In this document: positions 15,739-21,494 of the stretch, in pieces
Layout of the letters: every line of letters begins with the position of its first letter
How positions within the stretch are numbered: the first letter of the stretch is position 1
Assembly (NCBI GenBank): GCA_036702975.1
Contig: DATNPX010000014.1
Span: 1-21,494 of the forward strand
Source of the DNA: DATNPX01 sp036702975
GTDB taxonomy: Bacteria > Cyanobacteriota > Vampirovibrionia > Obscuribacterales > Obscuribacteraceae
Length of the DNA stretch: 21,494 nt
Direction: 5' to 3'
The notes under the pieces: generated by a model
Databases searched by the model: none
Told to the model about the DNA's origin: nothing
What the model saw: only the letters and a program-made list of their open reading frames with translations
Position numbers and translations under genes: made by a program

Positions 15739-17036
15739 TAAAGTAACAGTCCAGCTAAAGTCGCCGACAGATAGCTCGCCATAGTTCCACAGATCAAGGC
15801 TTTCACACCAAGCCTTGCCAGGTCTCCACGCCTCGATGGAGCGATTTCGCCGATGCCACCAACCTGAATTGCAATCGAACTCAAGTTCGCAAAACCGCAG
15901 AGGGCAAAAGTTGCTATTGTCTCTGCGTGAGGAGAAATGTGCGTTTCGGACAACCCCTTCAACATTGAAGACAACTCGGTGTAGGCAACAAATTCGTTGA
16001 TCACCATCTTCTCGCCCATCAGCTTGCCGACTACGTGGGCATCGGTCCAAGGCACACCCATAACGAATGCGACCGGCGAAAAGAGCACGCCCAAAACATC
16101 CATCATTTTCAAATGTTCGAGGCTCAATCCAAGAAAATCCGGCACACCGTTGCTGTGCATGAAACCGCCCAGCAGTCCGAACAATCCATCGCCCATGGCA
16201 ATTAAGGCCATGAAAGCGATAAGCATCGCGACCACATTGAGACCGATACGCATTCCATCAGAAGCACCATGCGCGGCGGCATCGATGATGTTGGCATTAG
16301 TGCGTTTAACCTCAATTTGTACCTTCCCCTGAGTCATCGATGGCTCAGTTTCCGGCCACACAATTTTGGCAATTACAAGACCGCCAGGTGCCGCCATAAT
16401 GCTGGCCGTTAGCAGATACGAAGCCTTAATGCCGATGCCTATATAGACTGCGAGCACGCCCCCAGCAACGCACGCCATCGACCCCGTCATGGAAGCCAGC
16501 AGTTCAGACATAGTCATAGTGGCTACGTACGGACGAATCAACAGCTGCGCTTCGACCTGCCCAACAAAAACACTGGCTGCATTTGACAGAGCTTCAGAGC
16601 CGCTCGCCCCCATGAGAAATGCCACCACTTTAGCCACCACTTGCACGACACGCTGCATCAAGCCCAGATAGTAGGAGATGCTTACAAGACTTGAAACGAA
16701 GATGATCGTCGGCACCACTCGAAAAGCAAAAATGAAGGCGGCCTTCGGTCCGAAGAGCTTGACCATTTCGTCGGGATTCTCAACCAGAGGTCCAAACACG
16801 AATCCGGCTCCAGCATCGGAATAGTGCAAAAGAGCGGTGATACCGTCACCAATTTGCTTAAAAAGCGTCTGCCCAAATTCTACTTTCAAAACGAAAAGCG
16901 CCATGACCAGCTGAATGACCAGGCCGGAAACTACAAGTCGATAGTTTATTTTCTTGCGGTTGTTCGACATCGCATAAGCAGTGCCGAGGATGCATAAGAT
17001 TCCGAGTAAACCGACCCACTTGGATTCGACAGGCAA
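15738..17036 (-). CDS. nupC: Concentrative nucleoside transporter (NupC/CNT family)
   Basis: 432 aa from TTG at 17036, with GGAG 7 nt upstream. CNT proteins import nucleosides with H+ or Na+. Family marks are the N-terminal helices, GASGSEALSNAASVFVGQVEAQLLIRPYV (split by the GQ-E motif), TMTMSELLASMTGSMACVAGGVLAVYIGIG, and the NEFVAYTELS segment near residue 325, followed by HAETIATFALCGFANLSSIAIQVGGIG. About ten hydrophobic helices or re-entrant segments are seen, and the length is normal. The bacterial GQTEA motif reads GQVEA here, with Thr replaced by Val. The upstream 17037-17265 gap holds no gene or clear terminator. cstA follows downstream after the 16-bp repeats. Confidence 0.94.
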   Translation of the reverse strand: MPVESKWVGLLGILCILGTAYAMSNNRKKINYRLVVSGLVIQLVMALFVLKVEFGQTLFKQIGDGITALLHYSDAGAGFVFGPLVENPDEMVKLFGPKAAFIFAFRVVPTIIFVSSLVSISYYLGLMQRVVQVVAKVVAFLMGASGSEALSNAASVFVGQVEAQLLIRPYVATMTMSELLASMTGSMACVAGGVLAVYIGIGIKASYLLTASIMAAPGGLVIAKIVWPETEPSMTQGKVQIEVKRTNANIIDAAAHGASDGMRIGLNVVAMLIAFMALIAMGDGLFGLLGGFMHSNGVPDFLGLSLEHLKMMDVLGVLFSPVAFVMGVPWTDAHVVGKLMGEKMVINEFVAYTELSSMLKGLSETHISPHAETIATFALCGFANLSSIAIQVGGIGEIAPSRRGDLARLGVKALICGTMASYLSATLAGLLL

Positions 17037-17265
17037 AATAGCTCTCCCATTGACCCGAGACGGACTTCCAGCAAACGCCTTGTAAGTTTAGTAGTTTGGG
17101 CGTCCTTCGTCCACGCAGAACTTACTCATGCTGGCGAGCGCGGGAAGAGAAAAAGGAGCGTGAAGCAAAGGAGTGGGAAGAAAGCATGGATCAAAATCGT
17201 GTTGCCAGCGAAATTTGGTTTAAACCACGAGGAACTTGATTTGGACTACGGCGAACTAGTTTGCT

Positions 17266-17649
17266 CTACTTGCTTAGTGGCTCCAGATCAACGCCCAGAT
17301 ACTGCTCTTGCTGCATATCGATATCTTTGCCGTAAGGCTTGAAGCCGCTTTTGCGCACTTCCACGTGATGGTTTCCTCTGGGCAGATAGCCTAGAAAAAC
17401 ACCGCCACCTGGTCCGTCGGCTGTGCTGTTCTCAACTGCACCAAGCCTCTTGTTGTCAACCAGCACTTCGGCACCCACATCATCGGCGTCGGTATTGACT
17501 ACGAAGTTCATGGTTTGGGTGTGATTTCCCCGGGTCTCTAAGAAGAGAACGAACAGCACTCCTAGCAGAACAGCGACCCACAACTGAGCAGCCTTGGAGA
17601 CTTTTGGCTCCACTCTTTTAGGCTCAGCGCTCGAAGACTCAGAACTCAC
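17266..17649 (-). CDS. PEGA-domain single-pass membrane protein
   Basis: 127 aa from GTG at 17649. Residues 1-19 are polar, 20-38 form one TM helix (AAQLWVAVLLGVLFVLFLE), and 50-125 form a PEGA-type beta domain: TDADDVGAEVLVDNKRLG, then GVFLGYLPRGNHHVEVRKSGFKPYGKDI. Its GTG overlaps the TGA of the PBP gene by three bases plus frame (GTGA), a sign of translational coupling. PEGA domains are small extracellular modules often fused to envelope proteins. Here one may sit beside the cell-wall synthase as an accessory, which is inference from the coupling alone. Confidence 0.82.
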   Translation of the reverse strand: MSSESSSAEPKRVEPKVSKAAQLWVAVLLGVLFVLFLETRGNHTQTMNFVVNTDADDVGAEVLVDNKRLGAVENSTADGPGGGVFLGYLPRGNHHVEVRKSGFKPYGKDIDMQQEQYLGVDLEPLSK

Positions 17650-19928
17650 TGAGACAGTCCACCTGCTGGTGTAGGGATAGTCGTAGGGGTTGTTGTTGTC
17701 GGACTCGTAGACGGGGTCGAGGTCGGCGTCGGTGCCGGAGTCGGCGCTGGTGTAGGCGCCGGTGTCGAGGTGCGTTCAGGTGCCGTCGCCGGCATGCTAG
17801 TCGATTTCTCCTCGGTTCCGGACGATTTCACCGTGTCTGAAATTGATGGAGCAACTGCAGGTGTTGGCGTTGTCTCTACCTTATTAACCTCGACTGGAGT
17901 TTGAACAGCTGGCACGAGGCCAGAGTTGCTTGACACCGCATCTGATACCGGAGCGACAGCCGTGTCACTCTTAACGACCTTTTGATTGAGTTTCGCAGCA
18001 GCCTTCTGCTCGCGCTTCTGCTCTTCTTCAGTAGGTGCAGACGGCGGCACGAAAGAACCAGCCGGTGCAGGGTGAGCAATATAGTAGGCTTCGTTATAGT
18101 GCTTCCAGATTTTGGCCATAACATCACCACCGGTAACGTGATTGCCCTTGATTGGCAGGTTCTCGTCATTGCCGCCCCAGAGCGCTGTCACCATATCTGG
18201 TGTGAATCCGACGAACCAGATATCCTTCGCTGCGTCGGCAGTACCAGTTTTACCAGCCACTGGTCGGTCGTCTAGCTTGGCTCCCGTACCGGTTCCGAAC
18301 TTAACGACGTCTTGCATCATGCTGACCAGACGCGCCACTGGTTCTACAGGAAACACCTTGTCTACACTCGCTTGAAAGACTTCGATCACCTGTCCGCGAT
18401 TGTTCTCAATGCGCCTCAGCACCTGCGGTTTTATGGCAACACCCATACGAGCAAACGTCGCGTATGCTCCCGCCATATCCAGCGGAGTAACAGCAGAACT
18501 GCCCAGCGCCAGCGACAAATTCGGCTCCAGCTTGGTAGTGATTCCGGCTTCCCGTGCTGTTTCTACGACACTATCTATACCTACGAGTTGGGCAATGCGG
18601 ACGGAACACACGTTGCGAGAAAGCGCCAGCGCTTTTCTCAAAGGAATGCGACCGAGAAATCTGTGGTCGAAGTTCTTGGGCGCGTAGTCAGGCAATCCGT
18701 AAGGTTGATGGATAACCAGAGGCGTGTCTTCGATGATGCTGTCTGGTGTCAAAACCCCTTTCAGTAACGCAGTCAGGTACACAAACGGCTTGAACGAAGA
18801 GCCTGCAGTATGCGGGTTTGTAGCACGGTTGAACTGGTGTTTCCAGAAGTCACCAACTCCTCCGACCATCGCAATAACCGCACCATCCTGAACCGACACA
18901 GAAACCAATGCAGCCTGCGTCACGCCTTTCGGAGCTTTAGCGATATCAGCGGCGAGAGTCTTCTCAGCAATTTCCTGCGCCTGAGGATCGAGATTAGTGT
19001 AAACGCGCAGTCCCTGACGCCGCATCTCACCCTGGCTGAAACGGTCTCGTAGAGTTTCGAGAACATGACTTACATAATAAGGATACTTCTGCAGCGGGTT
19101 GGCGCCCTTTTTGAAAACCAGCTGCTGCTTTTTGGCAACAGCGGCTTGGTTTGGCGTGATGTAGCCATATTCGACCATCTTGTCGAGAATTTCATGCTGC
19201 CGCGATATCGCCGCTTTTCGATTGGCCTGAGTGCCGAGTTCTGACGGTGCTTTGACAAGACCGGCAAGGAAACTGGCTTGCGCCACCGTCAACTCGGCAG
19301 CAGTCTTATTAAAGTAGCGAGACGCAGCTCGCTCGATGCCGTATGCATTATTTCCGAAATAGACTTGATTCAAGTACATTTCGAGGATTCGTTCTTTTGG
19401 ATACCTGTGCTCCAATTCATAAGCAACGAATGCTTCTTTCACCTTTCTGTCCATTGTGCGCTGAGCATCGGTGAAGAAGAGGTTTTTGACGAGCTGCTGC
19501 GTGATTGTCGAACCGCCCTCAACCACGTGTCCGGCCTGAAAATTCGCCAGACTGGCGCGCGCGATACTCATGACGTTAACGCCGTGGTGCTCATAAAAGT
19601 GATGATCTTCTGCGGCCAGCATCGCTTGCTGCATCTGCAACGATATCTGGTTGAGCGGCACAACGCGCCGATCTTCATCACCTTCAACAGTGCAAATCAT
19701 ATGGTCATTTCGATCGTAGAGCTGAATCGCTTCAATTGGCTCATACCGCTCGACTAGAGTGATATCGGGCAAATCGTGGAGTTGCTTCCAGACTTTTGCG
19801 CCGACATAACCGAAACCGACAGCGACAATGACGCACCCAATCACGAAGCAAGCTTTGACGATTTTGCCGATGGCACTGACCGTGCCGTTCGGCTGTTTCC
19901 GCCTGACTGTAGGTCTGTGCGTTGCCAA
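17646..19928 (-). CDS. Class A penicillin-binding protein (PBP1a-type)
   Basis: 760 aa from TTG at 19928, with AAGGGGG just upstream. It polymerises and cross-links peptidoglycan outside the inner membrane. TM helix about 24-46. The GT51 domain has Glu107 in AAEDHHFYEHHG, GGSTITQQLVKNLF (138-151) and the RKVKEAFVAYELEHRYPKER run with EMYLNQVYFGNNAYGIE. The transpeptidase domain has SxxK at Ser377-Lys380, SRN at 437-439 and KTGT at 560-563, so both activities look intact. A disordered tail from about 615 ends in Thr/Pro/Ala repeats (PAPTPAPTPAPT), probably reaching across the wall. It is coupled to the downstream PEGA gene. A 185-bp gap with the xer terminator separates it from the recombinase. 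Confidence 0.96.
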   Translation of the reverse strand: MATHRPTVRRKQPNGTVSAIGKIVKACFVIGCVIVAVGFGYVGAKVWKQLHDLPDITLVERYEPIEAIQLYDRNDHMICTVEGDEDRRVVPLNQISLQMQQAMLAAEDHHFYEHHGVNVMSIARASLANFQAGHVVEGGSTITQQLVKNLFFTDAQRTMDRKVKEAFVAYELEHRYPKERILEMYLNQVYFGNNAYGIERAASRYFNKTAAELTVAQASFLAGLVKAPSELGTQANRKAAISRQHEILDKMVEYGYITPNQAAVAKKQQLVFKKGANPLQKYPYYVSHVLETLRDRFSQGEMRRQGLRVYTNLDPQAQEIAEKTLAADIAKAPKGVTQAALVSVSVQDGAVIAMVGGVGDFWKHQFNRATNPHTAGSSFKPFVYLTALLKGVLTPDSIIEDTPLVIHQPYGLPDYAPKNFDHRFLGRIPLRKALALSRNVCSVRIAQLVGIDSVVETAREAGITTKLEPNLSLALGSSAVTPLDMAGAYATFARMGVAIKPQVLRRIENNRGQVIEVFQASVDKVFPVEPVARLVSMMQDVVKFGTGTGAKLDDRPVAGKTGTADAAKDIWFVGFTPDMVTALWGGNDENLPIKGNHVTGGDVMAKIWKHYNEAYYIAHPAPAGSFVPPSAPTEEEQKREQKAAAKLNQKVVKSDTAVAPVSDAVSSNSGLVPAVQTPVEVNKVETTPTPAVAPSISDTVKSSGTEEKSTSMPATAPERTSTPAPTPAPTPAPTPTSTPSTSPTTTTPTTIPTPAGGLSQ

Positions 19929-20052
19929 CTTGCCCCCTTGGGCGTTTCAGATGAGATTTCGATTAGATCTGTCAGGCAATCGCAAACAGACAAAAGATTG
20001 CTGATTTCTAGAGGCACATTATATCAGCCACGTTAGGAAGCCGCACCGGGCA

Positions 20053-20088
20053 GCAAAACGAAGCGTGCGCCCGCGAAGGCGCACGCTT
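20053..20088 (-). terminator. Rho-independent terminator of the xer gene
   Basis: A perfect 11-bp GC-rich stem (20061-20071 with 20078-20088) has a 6-nt loop. On the - strand it is followed by CGTTTTG. It lies 25 bp after the recombinase stop codon and should end that transcript. Confidence 0.85.
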
Positions 20089-20113
20089 GGCAATACTTCC
20101 GGTCGACCGCGAG

Positions 20114-21112
20114 TTACGCGCGAGGATGGCTCGTCATGTAGACTCGGCGCAGTCTATCGAGACTTACATGAGTGTAAATCTGTGTAGTGCTGATAGTGGT
20201 GTGACCCAGCAAATCTTGCACGACGCGCAGGTCGGCTCCGCCCTCGAGCAAATGAGTAGCGAATGTGTGCCGCAGAGTATGCGGAGTGATCGGCTTGTTG
20301 ATTCCTGCAAGTCGAGCGTACTTAAGCACGATTCTGTGCACCGAGCGCGATGACAATCTCGTTGCTTGACGGCTCACGAACAGCGGATTGTCTGGCTGCG
20401 GTTGTCTGCCACCAGCGAGCTTGGACCAGTGGTCAGCCAGGTAGCGTTCGAGCCAGGCTTGAGCGCTGTCGTTAAGGAGCACAACGCGTTCACGCGAGCC
20501 CTTACCGATGACGCGCATTTCTTTGGCAGCGGCATTGTAGTCTTGAATGCGCAACCCACACAGCTCACTGACGCGCATTCCGGAAGCGTAAAGCACCTCC
20601 ATCAAGGCACGGTCGCGAACTCCTAACGATGAATCATCTGGAGCGAGCAACAAACGTGTCACTTCCTCGCGGTCGAGACAGGCAGGCAATCTACGTGACA
20701 GCTTAGGTCCACGCACGAGCTTGGACGGATCGTCATCGATCAACTGTTCGCGTTTGAGATAGCGATAGAAGCTGCGAATTGCGGAAATCTTTCTTGCTAC
20801 TGTGGGTCGGCTGTAACTTTCTTGGATTTGACGAATGTAGCTGCGCAGACCGTCAACTTCCATCCAGGCGGAACTCTGTTTTTCACCAGTGGCTTCAGTC
20901 GCAGCAGACTCCGTTATAGCGGAGGCTTGCGCTATCGCCTTTTCTTCAGGGGTGAAGTCGAGAACATCCTTGGTGCCTTCAGCCTCATTTGTGATCAGCT
21001 GCTTCAGGTCATTTACGTAAGCACGAATCGTATTAGACGAATAATTGCGCTCCATTTCGAGGTAGCCAGCGAACTGATCTAACCAAACCAGGGCGCCTCT
21101 CTGGGAATTCAC
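20114..21112 (-). CDS. Tyrosine recombinase XerC/XerD with internal insert
   Basis: 332 aa from GTG at 21112; the ribosome site is weak. It catalyses site-specific strand exchange, probably resolution of chromosome dimers at dif. All catalytic residues are present: Arg180 (YASGMRVSEL), Lys204, His278 and Arg281 (HTLRHTFATHLL), His304 (LLGHTTISTTQIY) and Tyr313. The N-terminal SAM-like domain (about 5-120) starts as usual (FAGYLEMERNYSSNTIRAYVNDLKQL). It is interrupted at about 43-86 by an Ala/Glu/Thr-rich polar stretch absent from ordinary Xer proteins of about 295-300 aa, then resumes at LRSYIRQIQESYSRPTVARKISAIRSFYRYLKR (read in two parts). Part of that insert is the sequence repeated at the window end. 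Whether it is XerC or XerD cannot be told. A terminator follows. Confidence 0.93.
   Translation of the reverse strand: MNSQRGALVWLDQFAGYLEMERNYSSNTIRAYVNDLKQLITNEAEGTKDVLDFTPEEKAIAQASAITESAATEATGEKQSSAWMEVDGLRSYIRQIQESYSRPTVARKISAIRSFYRYLKREQLIDDDPSKLVRGPKLSRRLPACLDREEVTRLLLAPDDSSLGVRDRALMEVLYASGMRVSELCGLRIQDYNAAAKEMRVIGKGSRERVVLLNDSAQAWLERYLADHWSKLAGGRQPQPDNPLFVSRQATRLSSRSVHRIVLKYARLAGINKPITPHTLRHTFATHLLEGGADLRVVQDLLGHTTISTTQIYTHVSLDRLRRVYMTSHPRA
20850..20951. repeat. Inverted repeat, internal copy in xer
   Basis: Exact reverse complement of 21393-21494 (position k pairs with 42344-k). It encodes most of the Xer insert and the following MEVDG. Because it lies in an intact gene it is presumably the authentic copy. 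Confidence 0.97.
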
Positions 21113-21320
21113 ATCGGACCGACTTTCTAGTTATTATCGACATTATGACTACCTCTATTATGGAAACTTCATATGCCGAAAGCAAGACCTAATTTGCAGA
21201 TAGAAACAAAAAGCGCTGCTTGACATGAGATAAAATGTGACGGAGACGACCTACAAAAAAGCCGCAAAGCCCCGACCCGCGCTACTCTATATGCATATCC
21301 CTTTTCCCATTGAGGCAGAT
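21113..21320. promoter_or_regulatory. Divergent region between xer and the right-end gene
   Basis: 208 bp, AT-rich on the xer side (CATAATAGAGG, GATAATAACTAG on the - strand), which could hold the xer promoter. A TTGACA at 21220-21225 has no matching -10 at 17 bp. GAGG at 21311-21314 serves the ATG at 21321. No gene is seen. Confidence 0.35.
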
Positions 21321-21494
21321 AATGATTGCGAATAAAAATTTGGTCGTCCAATCAATTTTGGTGGCAGCCACCATCGGCGGGGCGATGTCAAACCCTGAAG
21401 AAAAGGCGATAGCGCAAGCCTCCGCTATAACGGAGTCTGCTGCGACTGAAGCCACTGGTGAAAAACAGAGTTCCGCCTGGATGGAAGTTGACGG
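21321..21494 (+). CDS. 5' end of putative exported protein, joined to inverted xer copy
   Basis: ATG at 21321 with GAGG about 6 nt upstream opens a frame that runs off the window. Residues 1-24 (MIANKNLVVQSILVAATIGG, then AMSN) have a hydrophobic core like a signal peptide or anchor. From 21393 the DNA is the inverted xer segment, and by chance or otherwise it is read in the same frame and sense as Xer (PEEKAIAQASAITE...). If the join is artefactual, only 21321-21392 belongs to a real gene, whose remainder is missing. Function unknown. Confidence 0.5.
21393..21494. repeat. Inverted repeat, right copy (fold-back end)
   Basis: 102 bp identical to the reverse complement of 20850-20951, running to the last base of the window. 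Similarity ends at 21392. Together with the same structure at the left edge, this points to a chimeric contig end. Confidence 0.97.

Noticed and set aside
17160..17342. 60-codon + strand open frame in the nupC/PEGA gap
   Set aside because: It overlaps the 3' end of the PEGA gene, has no domain, and its sequence is not protein-like in composition.
19278..19757. 159-codon + strand frame opposite the PBP
   Set aside because: It is antisense to the conserved glycosyltransferase domain and has no supporting motif.
21220..21236. TTGACA promoter for the right-end gene
   Set aside because: The TAAAAT nearby is only 5 bp away, and at 17 bp there is no -10-like hexamer.

Overview
The window looks like one metagenomic contig of about 50% GC from a Gram-negative-type bacterium. 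Its gene content is chromosomal housekeeping and accessory: a class A penicillin-binding protein, a Xer recombinase, CstA, a CNT nucleoside transporter, an OmpR-type two-component pair and a molybdenum enzyme. Many starts are TTG or GTG, each with a good Shine-Dalgarno sequence. Several low-complexity Pro/Gly-rich or Gly/Asn/Tyr-rich proteins have no family I recognise. The overall style resembles the non-photosynthetic cyanobacterial lineages (Melainabacteria/Obscuribacterales), but that placement rests on general resemblance and is tentative.

Layout. 1-136 is a perfect inverted copy of 1417-1552, and 21393-21494 is a perfect inverted copy of 20850-20951. Both copies run to the window edge, so I read both ends as fold-back chimeras; about 137-21392 is then the trustworthy sequence. 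137-1600: the 3' part of a PGLP-repeat protein, a strong terminator, a 294-aa orphan protein and a second terminator. 1684-5591: a membrane PAS histidine kinase (+), convergent with an OmpR-family regulator that lies downstream of a CreD-like membrane protein (both -). This looks like a CreBC/CreD-type envelope signalling set. 5783-7221: two orphan + strand genes, a membrane protein and a secreted Gly/Asn/Tyr/Met-rich protein.

7207-11886 is the most coherent metabolic block. fdhF/ydeP-type formate-dehydrogenase-like molybdoenzyme and fdhD form one tight - strand operon, and an exported two-cupin oxalate decarboxylase is divergent from it. Together they could take oxalate to formate and then to CO2, or serve acid tolerance. 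11917-17036 (-): an orphan 218-aa protein, a PH-like membrane protein, CstA and a NupC-type nucleoside permease, i.e. nutrient scavenging. 17266-21112 (-): a PEGA-domain membrane protein translationally coupled to a PBP1a-type enzyme, then a Xer recombinase carrying an unusual internal insert of about 40 residues. 21321 onward (+): the 5' start of a putative exported protein, cut off by the right-hand fold-back.

A recurring small-scale feature is short tandem duplication beside stop codons: 3491-3557, 13421-13467 and 15691-15738. I see no rRNA, tRNA, CRISPR array or insertion sequence. I find no clear new defence or mobile system. The points most worth a second look are the end structures, the Xer insert, the oxalate/formate module and the duplications at gene ends.
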